Positions 21,723-30,738 are shown, counted from the stretch's first letter. The stretch: 64,000 nt of DNA from Lentibacillus saliphilus (GCF_019093865.1 NZ_JABJXD010000008.1:30934-94933); one strand, 5' to 3'. The notes: generated by a model from the letters alone, not told the origin. Numbers and translations: made by a program.

Positions 21723-23417
21723 TTAATCATGGATGTGTAATAAATCGTCGCCTACGAGCTTGCGTGCTTCTTCAATAAGTGGATCCTTCTGCTGATCGGT
21801 TTCTTCCGTCGTCGCCTGCTCTTGGCCTTTTATATATTCATTCCGCAGTTCCTGCCATTCATGTGCCGGAATCGGGATGATCTCCATTTGCTTGCCGAGC
21901 TCCTGTGCAAGAACTGTCTCAACGGTCTGACGGTTATCGAGAAACAATGAGCAGTGAATTTCATATTTAAACGCCACAACAAGTGACTCATCGGAAGCCG
22001 CTGCTGGCTTACTATCTTGAATCGTCGCATGAGCAGGTGCACTTCTCGTCTTTAAATTGTTCAAAAAGCTCGCCCATTTGCCATGAACATCCTTCAAGTT
22101 TGGCTTTGTCGCTTCTGATAAAACGTGGCGAATGCGCTCATAAGGTACTTTATAACCATTTTTATTTTGTCGAGCTGGTTGCCTACGTCGTTCAGGGGTA
22201 GGCGTTCCGGATGATTGTCCTTGTGGGGGGGCTTGTTGTACTTTTTCTAATTGTTGTTCAAGCCTTGCCAATTTATCCTGGAGTGCTTGCAGCTCAGTTG
22301 AATCAACAGCCTGTGTCGGCGTCTTTTCCTGTGATAAGCGATTTGTAATCGTCAACAGCGCCATCTCAATGAACACTTTTGGACTGTTCGTCCATTTGAG
22401 TTCCTGCTGACATTCATTTAACGTCATCATTGCTTCTTGAAGCCACTGAACTTGAACTGTCTCGGTGAGTGCTTTAAATGCATCGTTAACGACTGCGCGC
22501 TCCAGCATTCCCTCTAGAGTAGGTGCGCTTTTATACAGCAGGACGTCGCGTAAATAATAAATCATGTCAAACACGAAGCGGCCAGGGTCCTTACCGTGTT
22601 GAATGACGTCATCAAGAAGTGTTAATGCTGCGTTGACATCTCCGTCATGCATCGCTTTGACGACGTCGGTTAAGATGTGCTGAGCGACACCACCTGTTAC
22701 AGCGAGCACTTCATCCATGCCGACATGTCCGTCACTGAATGACACTGCTTGATCGAGAATACTTAACGCATCTCGCATCCCGCCTTCTGCTGCAAGGGCA
22801 ATCGCCTCAAGGGCGTCATTAGCTGCATCAATCGCTTCAGCCTCCGTAATGTATTGCATACGTTCGACCATCGCCTTGTTCGGGATTGGCTTAAAGTCAA
22901 ACCGCTGACATCTCGAAAGGATCGTAAGCGGAATTTTATGCGGTTCTGTCGTAGCTAAAATAAACACAACATGCTTTGGTGGCTCCTCTAACGTCTTTAA
23001 AAGCGCGTTAAATGCACTCGTCGAAATCATGTGGACTTCATCGATGATATACACTTTGTAAGGAACAGAGCTTGCTGCATATTTCACCTTGTCCCGAATA
23101 TCACGGATATCCTCTACACTCGTATGTGACGCAGCATCCATCTCGATCACATCGGAAATTGAACCGTCAAGAATGCCACGACATGCTGCACATTCATTAC
23201 ACGGTTCTTCTGTCGGTGCCTGCTCACAGTTGATCGTTTGGGCAAATATTTTCGCGGCACTCGTTTTCCCTGTACCACGTGGGCCGGAAAATACGTACGC
23301 ATGCGAAAATTTCTGCTGCGTGATGGCATTTTGCAGTGTTCGGGTTATATGCGTCTGTCCAACAACATCCTTAAATGTTCTTGGACGCCATGTACGGTAT
23401 AATGCCTGATAGCTCAT
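21723..23417 (-). CDS. dnaX: DNA polymerase III subunits gamma/tau
   Basis: DnaX is the clamp-loader motor that couples the polymerases to the helicase. The 564-residue product starts MSYQALYRTWRPRTFKDVVGQ. It has Walker A GPRGTGKTS near residue 45, a zinc module CEQAPTEEPCNECAAC, Walker B IIDEVHM and sensor 1. The C-terminal part (from about 370) has the proline/glutamine linker and tau-type domain. The start was set at MSYQAL because AAGGGG lies 9 bases upstream. I saw no programmed frameshift signal. Confidence 0.96.
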   Translation of the reverse strand: MSYQALYRTWRPRTFKDVVGQTHITRTLQNAITQQKFSHAYVFSGPRGTGKTSAAKIFAQTINCEQAPTEEPCNECAACRGILDGSISDVIEMDAASHTSVEDIRDIRDKVKYAASSVPYKVYIIDEVHMISTSAFNALLKTLEEPPKHVVFILATTEPHKIPLTILSRCQRFDFKPIPNKAMVERMQYITEAEAIDAANDALEAIALAAEGGMRDALSILDQAVSFSDGHVGMDEVLAVTGGVAQHILTDVVKAMHDGDVNAALTLLDDVIQHGKDPGRFVFDMIYYLRDVLLYKSAPTLEGMLERAVVNDAFKALTETVQVQWLQEAMMTLNECQQELKWTNSPKVFIEMALLTITNRLSQEKTPTQAVDSTELQALQDKLARLEQQLEKVQQAPPQGQSSGTPTPERRRQPARQNKNGYKVPYERIRHVLSEATKPNLKDVHGKWASFLNNLKTRSAPAHATIQDSKPAAASDESLVVAFKYEIHCSLFLDNRQTVETVLAQELGKQMEIIPIPAHEWQELRNEYIKGQEQATTEETDQQKDPLIEEARKLVGDDLLHIHD

Positions 23418-23448
23418 CGTCTGCGTCCCCTTCAATAATATCTCTTCC

Positions 23449-23478
23449 ATTATACCCGATTTGCAGGTCGATTGTGAA
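23449..23478 (-). promoter_or_regulatory. dnaX promoter
   Basis: TTCACA and a perfect TATAAT on the minus strand, separated by 18 bases, about 31 bases before the dnaX start codon and downstream of the scr terminator. Confidence 0.6.
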
Positions 23479-23537
23479 CCATAGTGAGTGGATTTATGAA
23501 AGTGATGTATTCAAGCTTGAATAACCCATTAAAAATG

Positions 23538-23574
23538 AAAAACCCCTTTCGCCCAAATGACGAAAGGGGTTTTT
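23538..23574 (-). terminator. Terminator of the SRP RNA gene
   Basis: A perfect 14-bp stem (AAAAACCCCTTTCG and complement) with a 9-base loop, ending in T runs on both strands. It lies about 10 bases past the 3' end of scr. Confidence 0.9.
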
Positions 23575-23582
23575 CTATGTAC

Positions 23583-23852
23583 ACCGTGCACCCACTGTCG
23601 ATGTGACAGCCCTATGCGTTACCTAGCTTCATGGCTCGGCCCAGGCGCTCCCGCGGCACACAGAAGGGACCACTTACTGCTGCTTCCTTCCGGACCTGAC
23701 AGGGTTCATGGGTTTCTGTTGCGCAGGACCTGAACGTCAACACCACTCCACTAGGGCAGACCATAAAGCCGCCACACCTCGAATGGGAATTCAGCCTTGC
23801 TATAGCGGATTGCAAGTACAGGGCACCGCTACCTCCCCGCCTAGCACGGTAC
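23583..23852 (-). ncRNA. scr: Large signal recognition particle RNA (scRNA)
   Basis: This is the Bacillus-type 6S-like SRP RNA of about 270 nt, which with Ffh and FtsY targets membrane proteins. Read on the minus strand it starts GTGCTAGGCGGGGAGGTAGC. It contains the Alu-domain segments and the nearly universal SRP tip, GTCAGGTCCGGAAGGAAGCA followed by GCAGTAAGTGGT. It ends GTGGGTGCACGGTGTAC, complementary to the 5' end. A promoter and a strong terminator bracket it. As in B. subtilis it lies between dnaX and tadA. Confidence 0.96.
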
Positions 23853-23857
23853 TCTAT

Positions 23858-23886
23858 ATTATACTGGTCTCGTTTCTAAAATGCAA
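23858..23886 (-). promoter_or_regulatory. scr promoter
   Basis: TTGCAT and a perfect TATAAT on the minus strand with a 17-base spacer. The expected start point is about base 23852, matching the predicted 5' end of the SRP RNA. Confidence 0.7.
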
Positions 23887-23949
23887 TGCCTTCCTTTTGT
23901 TTGGATATATTTTACTCGTTAAAGAGTATTTGGTCAAAGCACACAAGAT

Positions 23950-24459
<510 letters not shown>

Positions 24460-24661
24460 TCACACACTTTCTCATCATTTTTCGCTTCATATTGTTGATC
24501 CTACTTTTCTAACAGCTCTTTTCCTATTCAATGATCAATGTATTTGTTAAACTATTGGCAAATCATCATATTTATTATGTAAATAGGAGATACTGATCAT
24601 TATTATTATACATCCAGTTTAACCTAAACGATACTCATTTTGAATAGATGGGGTGATGTGA

Positions 24662-25519
24662 GTGACAACTGCTCTGTTTAATGAATTCACATGGTATAAC
24701 ATATGGGGTCCAGGTTGGCTAATACTTATGTTCGTGATTGGGTATTTATATACACAGTATATTGTGCGCTCACCTGAATATGAATTATTGGCAGGAAAAC
24801 GTGCGCTTTTTTATGGCGCGCTCGGCTTGTTATATGTGCTTCATGGCAGCCCATTTTCAATTATTGCGGATCATTATTTATTCAGCGCCCTTATGCTACA
24901 AATGGCTGGTACGTTATTTATCGCCGTCCCCTTCATGATCCTTGGTCTACCGACAAGCTGGTTTCGAAAATTCGTTTGGAATCATAAATTACGCTTGTCT
25001 ATGGCGATTGCGGGGCATCCTTGGATAACCGTCATTATATTTAATGCACTGTTTACTGCCTATTTCATGCCAAGCATTTTTAATATCGTCCACGAAAGTA
25101 TTGTATTGTCTTTGATCGTTAAAGCGACGTTGTTCGTTTATGCCTTTTTTATGTGGTGGGTCATTATGAATCCACTCCCCGGCTTGAATGAGCTCGCTTA
25201 TTTAACTCGTATTGCGTACATTTTCGTAGCGGCGCTTTCACTCATGCCGATCGGTTTTTTCTTTCTCATTGTACAAAACGCGCATTATCCCGTCTACGAA
25301 GCTGGTGCAGGAGCTATTTTTCCTGCGATGACCGCCATTTACGATCAGCAATTCGCTGGTGGGATTTTGAAACTCATTCAGCTGTCGAGCTTTATTTTTG
25401 CCATGTTCCAGATTTTAAAAAAGTGGGGGCGTGAGGAAGAAGCGTTAGAAGGCACAGTCGATGATAAAAACATTCGCATCGTCCAAGGGATTGTCATTCG
25501 ACTCGACCAGAAAAAATAG
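24662..25519 (+). CDS. CtaG-like membrane protein (cytochrome c oxidase assembly family)
   Basis: A 285-residue integral membrane protein with about seven hydrophobic helices. It resembles the caa3-type cytochrome oxidase assembly factor CtaG family: HGSPFSIIADHYLFSALMLQM has the conserved histidines, and MWWVIMNPLPGLNELAYL lies in a later helix. Conserved histidines suggest copper handling, but that is an inference. No oxidase genes are nearby, so its partner is elsewhere. It starts with GTG after a GGGGTGATG site. In B. subtilis yaaI occupies this interval, so this is a lineage-specific insertion or replacement. Confidence 0.75.
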   Translation: MTTALFNEFTWYNIWGPGWLILMFVIGYLYTQYIVRSPEYELLAGKRALFYGALGLLYVLHGSPFSIIADHYLFSALMLQMAGTLFIAVPFMILGLPTSWFRKFVWNHKLRLSMAIAGHPWITVIIFNALFTAYFMPSIFNIVHESIVLSLIVKATLFVYAFFMWWVIMNPLPGLNELAYLTRIAYIFVAALSLMPIGFFFLIVQNAHYPVYEAGAGAIFPAMTAIYDQQFAGGILKLIQLSSFIFAMFQILKKWGREEEALEGTVDDKNIRIVQGIVIRLDQKK

Positions 25520-25607
25520 CTGTCCAGACTGAATGGATGGGCATAACCAACTCCCCTCGTTCATACATTGTATAAGAGTGCTATGCCATGATGAAGGAGG
25601 GGTTATT

Positions 25608-26894
25608 GTGCAAATTCACGTTGTCAAACCAGGTGACACGTTATTTAATATCGCAAATACATATGGCACAACGATTCAAGCCATCAGTGATGCGAATGAA
25701 ATTGATCCGTCGTTACCACTCGTTGTAGGTCAGACACTGGTCATTCCGATTGTTGGGCAATTTTATTTCGTTCAGCCCGGTGATTCTCTGTTTACGATCG
25801 CCCAAAAATTTGGGACGACATATCAAAATCTCGCACAGGTCAACAGCATTCCTGTTAATTTCACGCTTCCGATTGGCTTCCGACTTTATATACCGCCACG
25901 GCCAAAAGTACCTGCTACAGCAAATGCCTATGTTGAGCCGATCGGTAATACCGTATCTGAGACACTAGAAAATTCGGCGCGAAAAGCAGCACCTTATTTG
26001 ACGTATCTTGCACCGTTTAGCTACAGAGTCAATCGCGATGGTACGCTCTCACCACCGCCTTTAAATGATTTTAAAGCAATTGCTGAAGCGAACGGTGCTA
26101 ACTTGATGCTCGTCGTGTCCAATCTTGAAGAGGGGGCATTCAGCTCAGAGCTCGGGAACATTATATTAACTGTCCAAGCGGTTCAGAATACATTACTAGA
26201 CAATATTATTAACACTGCAAAAGAAGTCGGTTTTACAGACGTTCATTTTGATTTTGAATTTTTACCACAGAATGATCGTGAGGCATACAATACTTTTTTG
26301 CGGAAGGCTAAGGAAAGATTGTCACAAGAAGGGTTGTTAATGTCTACCGCCCTTGCGCCAAAAACGAGCGCTACTCAGAGTGGACTTTTGTACGAAGCGC
26401 ATGATTATGCCGCCCACGGAGAAATTGCCGATTTTGTCGTGTTGATGACGTATGAGTGGGGGTATAGCGGTGGGCCACCACTACCTGTTTCTCCGATCAA
26501 TGAGGTCCGTAAAGTCGTCAATTATGCATTAACCGAAATGCCCGCCGAAAAAATTCTGCTTGGACAAAATTTATACGGCTATGATTGGACGTTGCCATTT
26601 GAACAAGGTGGAGATCCGGCGCGTGCGCTCAGCCCACAGCAAGCGATCGCCCTTGCCCGCGAACAAAACGTGGCGATCGAATACGATACAACAGCTCAAG
26701 CCCCATTTTTCACGTATTATGACGCAAATGGTGCCCAGCATGAAGTATGGTTTGAGGACGCGCGGTCAATACAGGCTAAGTTTGATTTAATCAAGGAGCT
26801 CGGATTACGTGGCATTAGCTATTGGAAGCTCGGTCTCGCCTTCCCACAAAATTGGCTTTTGCTACAGGATAATTTTGATATTCGCAAGCTGTGA
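25608..26894 (+). CDS. sleL: Cortical fragment-lytic enzyme SleL (YaaH), LysM-GH18
   Basis: SleL is a spore-coat N-acetylglucosaminidase that degrades cortex fragments in germination. The 428-residue protein has two LysM domains (residues 2-47 and 52-95), the first beginning QIHVVKPGDTLFNIA. A glycoside hydrolase 18 domain from about 105 to 425 carries the catalytic DVHFDFEF motif (acid glutamate at 217). It has no signal peptide, as usual for coat proteins. The GTG start has AAGGAGGGG upstream; an in-frame ATG 25 codons earlier has none. Residue identity to B. subtilis YaaH is high throughout, and length is almost the same. Confidence 0.95.
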   Translation: MQIHVVKPGDTLFNIANTYGTTIQAISDANEIDPSLPLVVGQTLVIPIVGQFYFVQPGDSLFTIAQKFGTTYQNLAQVNSIPVNFTLPIGFRLYIPPRPKVPATANAYVEPIGNTVSETLENSARKAAPYLTYLAPFSYRVNRDGTLSPPPLNDFKAIAEANGANLMLVVSNLEEGAFSSELGNIILTVQAVQNTLLDNIINTAKEVGFTDVHFDFEFLPQNDREAYNTFLRKAKERLSQEGLLMSTALAPKTSATQSGLLYEAHDYAAHGEIADFVVLMTYEWGYSGGPPLPVSPINEVRKVVNYALTEMPAEKILLGQNLYGYDWTLPFEQGGDPARALSPQQAIALAREQNVAIEYDTTAQAPFFTYYDANGAQHEVWFEDARSIQAKFDLIKELGLRGISYWKLGLAFPQNWLLLQDNFDIRKL

Positions 26895-26946
26895 GAGGAC
26901 AGTTCGGCATAGATTAAAATGATCATTGCATATATGGCATGTAAGC

Positions 26947-26985
26947 AAAATCCCCTTCCCGTCGTCTTTTTCTGGAGGGGGATTT
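26947..26985. terminator. Bidirectional terminator between sleL and the ArsR gene
   Basis: AAATCCCC(TTCC) pairs with (GGAG)GGGGATTT around a T-rich loop, between the two convergent stop codons. Confidence 0.7.
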
Positions 26986-26998
26986 AAGATGTCAGCAT

Positions 26999-27571
26999 CT
27001 ACACTGGCCACATATCTCTTGGGTTCATTTCGTATATTCCATTTTCTCGGTACATGAACTGCGCCATAATCCACTCGCGACGAATGGTAGCAAAATCGTC
27101 ATGGTATTGTTGTATGTGTGCGTTAATATCCTTTTCTTCATATGATTGACCTTGCTCTAAGCCGCCAAGCATATATTCAAGTAAAACGAGCTTCTTCTTG
27201 CGCTGTGCCGGCAACTGTTTTAAGCGACCATCTTTTTCTGTAAAGTTACGGATCAGCTTCGCCTTTTCTTCCTCATTAATATCGAACACTTCAAACATGT
27301 GCTCACCTCCAATCCGATTAATCGCAGTTGACATTTGTTCAAGCTTCCGTTCATTCAAATGAAAATAAATTGTGTTTTTATCGCGACGTTGATAAATGAC
27401 GTCAATGTCTTTTAATTTGGCAATATGGTGTGAAATGGTTGGTGCTTTCAGCTTTAATTTTCCAGCAATGGCTTGACCATGAAGCGGGCCATTTTTCAAT
27501 AAAGCAATGATACGTATGCGGGTTTTATCGCCTAACGTTTTATGAAAGCGAACGAGTCGATCTAATTGCAT
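26999..27571 (-). CDS. ArsR-family regulator with C-terminal DUF2087 domain
   Basis: A 190-residue predicted transcription factor. Residues 1-85 form an ArsR-type winged helix (LGDKTRIRIIALLKNGPLHGQAIAG, then the recognition region LKAPTISHHIAKLK). Residues 100-180 match DUF2087 (NFTEKDGRLKQLPAQRKKKLVLLEYM and YHDDFATIRREWIMAQFM). No ArsR-type cysteine metal site (CxC) is visible, so the inducer is unknown. A 28-bp double palindrome covers its own promoter, which argues for self-repression. It lies between sleL and acsA in the lineage-specific segment; no obvious target gene other than itself is adjacent. Confidence 0.85.
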   Translation of the reverse strand: MQLDRLVRFHKTLGDKTRIRIIALLKNGPLHGQAIAGKLKLKAPTISHHIAKLKDIDVIYQRRDKNTIYFHLNERKLEQMSTAINRIGGEHMFEVFDINEEEKAKLIRNFTEKDGRLKQLPAQRKKKLVLLEYMLGGLEQGQSYEEKDINAHIQQYHDDFATIRREWIMAQFMYRENGIYEMNPRDMWPV

Positions 27572-27584
27572 GATTTTACCTCCC

Positions 27585-27612
27585 ATCTAATTAGATTATA
27601 ATCTAATTAGAT
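27585..27612. promoter_or_regulatory. Palindromic operator at the ArsR promoter
   Basis: ATCTAATTAGAT occurs twice, separated by TATA, giving a 28-bp perfect palindrome that is also a direct repeat. It covers the -10 box (27595-27600) and abuts the ribosome-binding site of the ArsR-DUF2087 gene. It is the likely binding site of that protein. Confidence 0.75.
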
Positions 27613-27623
27613 ATATGTGTAAA
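27595..27623 (-). promoter_or_regulatory. Promoter of the ArsR-DUF2087 gene
   Basis: TTTACA and TATAAT on the minus strand with exactly 17 bases between. The -10 box lies in the centre of the palindromic operator. Confidence 0.65.
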
Positions 27624-27632
27624 TAGATAGCA

Positions 27633-27659
27633 TAAAAAAGGAGCATCACTGCTCCTTTT
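27633..27659 (-). terminator. Terminator after acsA
   Basis: A perfect 10-bp stem (AAAAGGAGCA/TGCTCCTTTT) with a 4-base loop and a T run on the minus strand, 9 bases past acsA. It isolates acsA from the ArsR gene promoter. Confidence 0.85.
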
Positions 27660-27668
27660 AAACTTAGT

Positions 27669-29384
27669 TTATTTTTCTAATGTAGATGTGTCGCCTGTTG
27701 GAAGGCCGAGCTCCCATGATTTCAATAGACGGCGCATAATTTTACCGCTGCGTGTTTTTGGAATCGAATCGACGATCGTCAGTTCACGTGGTGCGGCATG
27801 TGCACTGAGACCTGTTTTTACAAACTGGCGAATGTCTTCAAGTAGGTCATCTGATTGTTCATACCCATCATTTAACGTAATAAACGCTTTAATGATTTCT
27901 CCACGCTCTGGATCGGGTTTGCCGATCACGCCGGCTTCAGCAACAGCTGCATGCTCTAACAGCTTGCTTTCCACTTCAAATGGTCCAACGCGCTCTCCAG
28001 ACGTATTAATAACGTCATCGAGTCTTCCTTGGAACCAGAAATAACCATCTTCATCACGATAAGCACTGTCTCCTGATACATACCAGCCATTTATAAAATA
28101 GCTGTCATATTTACCTGGATTGTTCCAAACCGTCCGCATCATTGCCGGCCAGCCTGCTTTGATCGCAAGATTGCCCATTTGATTCGGTGGGATTTCATTG
28201 CCTTCATGATCTACAATAGATGCTTCAATGCCAGGAACGGGCTTACCCATTGAGCCGGGACGAATTTCCTCAGAAGGCAGGTTAACGATCATATGGGCAC
28301 CTGTCTCTGTCATCCACCACGTATCATGGATACGGAGATTTAACGTATTCATCCCCCATGTAATGACCTCTGGGTTAAGTGGTTCCCCAACACTGAGCAA
28401 ATGACGCAAGGAAGAGAGGTCAAATTGTTTAACCGTCTTTTCACCGGCACTCACGAGCTTACGCAAAGCTGTTGGCGCTGTGTACCAAACGGTTACATCA
28501 TAGTTTTCAATGGTTTGATACCATGATTCTGGCGTAAAACGTCCTCCACGTACGACATTCGTAACACCATGCAGCCACGGACCAAATACGCCATAGCTCG
28601 TCCCGGTCACCCAGCCTGGATCAGCTGTACACCAATAAATGTCATCTTCTTTTAAATCAAGTGTCCAATAAGCCGTCATGTACTGTTGGATCATCGCATT
28701 GTGTACGTGTAAGATGCCTTTCGGTTTACCCGTTGAGCCTGACGTGTAATGGAGCACCATGCCGTCTTCAAGATCGACCCATTCAATATCAAATTGCGAG
28801 GATGCTTGAGCCATTTCTAATTTAAAATCAATATATTTTTCGGATGGATGATCGTGGTCACCGACAAGAACGATTTTTTCTAATGCTGGTAAGTCAGCTT
28901 CAGGAATACGCTCAAGCAGTTCAGGCGTTGTGATGAGCATTTTTGCTTCACTATTTTCCAACCTGTCACGAACGGCTTGCTCCATAAAAGCTTCGAAAAG
29001 CGGCCCAGCGATGGCGCCTGTTTTTAAAATGCCGAAAAATGATACGTAAAATTCAGGGGTTCTCGGAAGAAATAAAAAAACACGATCGCCTTTTTGAATG
29101 TCATACGCTTTAAGGACGTTGGCAAATTGATTGCTTTTTTCACTCATTTCCTTAAAGGTTAACGCTTCTTCACGATCAGGTGATGAATAATAGAGTGCTA
29201 CTTTGTCCTTTTTGGCAGGATCCGCAGCATGCCGATCGATTGCTTCATAAGCCATGTTGACCTTTCCCGTTTTGTCCCAGCTGAAGTATTGGTGGACATC
29301 CTCCCATGAAAAAGTCTCACGCATCTGACCATAATCTTGTAAATTAAATTCCCCTTCTTGTGCGGGTATGCGCTGCATATCCAT
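27669..29384 (-). CDS. acsA: Acetate-CoA ligase (acetyl-CoA synthetase)
   Basis: AcsA activates acetate to acetyl-CoA via acetyl-AMP. The 571-residue ANL-superfamily enzyme has the phosphate loop YTSGSTGKPKG near residue 220 and the adenylation-core motifs DTWWMTETG and GWYVSGD. The hinge GRLDDVIN is followed by the catalytic lysine motif PKTRSGKIMRR near the C-terminus, a site of regulatory acetylation in Bacillus. The ATG at 29384 follows GAGGTG; a TTG one codon upstream is less likely. A perfect catabolite (cre) site lies 22 bases upstream, so CcpA control is likely. In B. subtilis acsA lies elsewhere, next to the acuABC genes. Confidence 0.95.
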   Translation of the reverse strand: MDMQRIPAQEGEFNLQDYGQMRETFSWEDVHQYFSWDKTGKVNMAYEAIDRHAADPAKKDKVALYYSSPDREEALTFKEMSEKSNQFANVLKAYDIQKGDRVFLFLPRTPEFYVSFFGILKTGAIAGPLFEAFMEQAVRDRLENSEAKMLITTPELLERIPEADLPALEKIVLVGDHDHPSEKYIDFKLEMAQASSQFDIEWVDLEDGMVLHYTSGSTGKPKGILHVHNAMIQQYMTAYWTLDLKEDDIYWCTADPGWVTGTSYGVFGPWLHGVTNVVRGGRFTPESWYQTIENYDVTVWYTAPTALRKLVSAGEKTVKQFDLSSLRHLLSVGEPLNPEVITWGMNTLNLRIHDTWWMTETGAHMIVNLPSEEIRPGSMGKPVPGIEASIVDHEGNEIPPNQMGNLAIKAGWPAMMRTVWNNPGKYDSYFINGWYVSGDSAYRDEDGYFWFQGRLDDVINTSGERVGPFEVESKLLEHAAVAEAGVIGKPDPERGEIIKAFITLNDGYEQSDDLLEDIRQFVKTGLSAHAAPRELTIVDSIPKTRSGKIMRRLLKSWELGLPTGDTSTLEK

Positions 29385-29405
29385 CAAATCACCTCTCCTA
29401 TAATT

Positions 29406-29419
29406 TGAAATCGGTTACA
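29406..29419. promoter_or_regulatory. Catabolite response element (cre) upstream of acsA
   Basis: TGAAATCGGTTACA matches the cre consensus TGWAANCGNTNWCA at every fixed position on both strands. It lies 22-35 bases before the acsA start codon, in or just after the promoter, where CcpA binding would block transcription. acsA of B. subtilis is also under CcpA. Confidence 0.75.
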
Positions 29420-29434
29420 AACATCAATGTTTGT
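29417..29434. promoter_or_regulatory. 18-bp palindrome overlapping the acsA cre site
   Basis: ACAAACAT and ATGTTTGT form perfect 8-bp arms around CA. It overlaps the cre by three bases, suggesting a second regulator bound at the acsA promoter. The regulator is unknown. Confidence 0.5.
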
Positions 29435-29539
29435 ACCAAAGTTGTGTTATTTCAGATGATAGTCATTATTTTAGAACATTTTGTGACATTTTTAAAGAGT
29501 AAACATTTAAAAGTATGAATTTTTTAACGAGGGAGAGCT

Positions 29540-29580
29540 AACAAATGGACCTCCTTGTAACGGATGTCCATTTGTTTTAA
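29540..29580 (+). terminator. Orphan hairpin with T tract
   Basis: AACAAATGGAC and GTCCATTTGTT form a perfect 11-bp stem with a 15-base loop, followed by TTTT on the plus strand. No plus-strand gene ends here. The stem also holds an 11-codon frame (MDLLVTDVHLF) with GAGGGAG in front, so it might be a leader peptide; both readings are weak. Confidence 0.4.
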
Positions 29581-29879
29581 AACGGTCTTCAATTCATGTT
29601 TATGTTACGGGAAGAACAGTATGTCATATGTCAACTTGAAATTTTTTTATCATTTCAAGGTTATTGAGCATGCATTATTGGTGAGGGGGTGTGCTGCCTC
29701 TGCTGCTTAGTACGTATGTATGTTTCTCACAAAAACGGCTCAGTGTAGGTTAAACTCAAGAAGTGTGTGTCTGGTAGGAGCTGTTCATCATGGTCGTCAA
29801 AATCGGGCAGTAGGTAGGTCGACATATTTGTGTAGACCAGCTTGCTTTTGGAAACATGACGGCAGCGGCATGATGTGAT
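29581..29879. other. Intergenic region without a visible gene
   Basis: I see no open reading frame with a credible ribosome-binding site, no RNA gene and no repeat before array B begins at 29880. It may be decayed sequence. Confidence 0.5.
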
Positions 29880-30039
29880 ATATGCGGCTGTTTTTCTATT
29901 TATGCGGTTGCCCTGGTGGTTATGCGGCGCATTTTCAACTTATGGGTGCGATTTCTGGTTTATGCGGTTTGTTTTGCATATATACGTTAGATTCACGATA
30001 TATGCGTTGGCATTTGGATATATGCGGTTGTGCGTTTTT
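29880..30039 (+). repeat. Period-20 ATGCGG repeat array B (8 units)
   Basis: Eight units start exactly every 20 bp from 29880 to 30020. Cores are ATGCGG in five units, ATGCGT in one, and ATGGGT and ATACGT in the other two. Each is preceded by (A/T)T and followed by 12 variable bases, often with a central TTT. The array ends 42 bases past the 3' end of the minus-strand membrane-protein gene at 30082, and read as its 3' flank the core is CCGCATA. No hairpin terminator lies between that gene and the array. Confidence 0.88.
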
Positions 30040-30081
30040 TTCATAGATGACTATCATTGGTTTCCAATCTACAGACGAACG

Positions 30082-30738
30082 TTAGTATTGATCATACAAC
30101 TTATCAAACCAACTCATATCGATAGGACCATTTACAACTTCATAATAATCACCGTCATTAGTATGTAAGCGATCTTCATAAATGGAGGCGATGATCGGGT
30201 TGCTGTCTTTTGGATAAATCGTAATTGTATACCCTTTTTCTTTAGAAACATCACTATTCCATTCACGATCTTTCATCTTTTTCACCCGATATTGGCTCAA
30301 AAGCTCGCTTAATGTTTTGGCGTCTTCCAGTTCATCTGTTCTCAAACGATGATCAATTTGTACGTAATCAACTTTATCTATATTAAAGCTAATGACTTCA
30401 TTTAAGTCTTTTTCTTTATAGTCATTGACGACAAAAATAACTGGTATCGCAATCATAACGGCAATTGGGATTAACATGGTTTGACGGGTTACAAGTCCCT
30501 TGCTTACGGCAAATGTCGTTAGTATGTTGGACAAGTATCCAGATAAGGGAATCACAATTATACAGTAAAGTGTAATCGTCATGATGATTGTAAAATCATT
30601 CACTTTCCACAGCATCCAATAGTTATAAAGCACTTTAAAAAGATACGCGTGTATTAAAAGTAAGATGATGAACACCATCGCAAATAAACCTTTTTCCTTA
30701 ACGATTTCAATCCACCCCTTTATAGTTTGACTATTCAC
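30082..30738 (-). CDS. Membrane protein of unknown function
   Basis: I do not recognise this 218-residue protein. It has three hydrophobic segments in the first half (about residues 18-36, 48-68 and 86-104). A hydrophilic C-terminal half follows (from 105), probably outside the membrane, rich in D, E and K and ending with WFDKLYDQY. The GTG start at 30738 has no good ribosome-binding site; an ATG 20 codons in has AAGGAAAAAGG upstream and may be the true start. It stands alone between array B and tRNA-Arg. Codon and base use look similar to the neighbours. Confidence 0.7.
   Translation of the reverse strand: MNSQTIKGWIEIVKEKGLFAMVFIILLLIHAYLFKVLYNYWMLWKVNDFTIIMTITLYCIIVIPLSGYLSNILTTFAVSKGLVTRQTMLIPIAVMIAIPVIFVVNDYKEKDLNEVISFNIDKVDYVQIDHRLRTDELEDAKTLSELLSQYRVKKMKDREWNSDVSKEKGYTITIYPKDSNPIIASIYEDRLHTNDGDYYEVVNGPIDMSWFDKLYDQY

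Noticed and set aside
21723..23417. Programmed frameshift in dnaX producing a short gamma subunit
   Set aside because: No A AAA AAG-type slippery site with a following hairpin was seen at the expected place; Bacillus dnaX does not need one.
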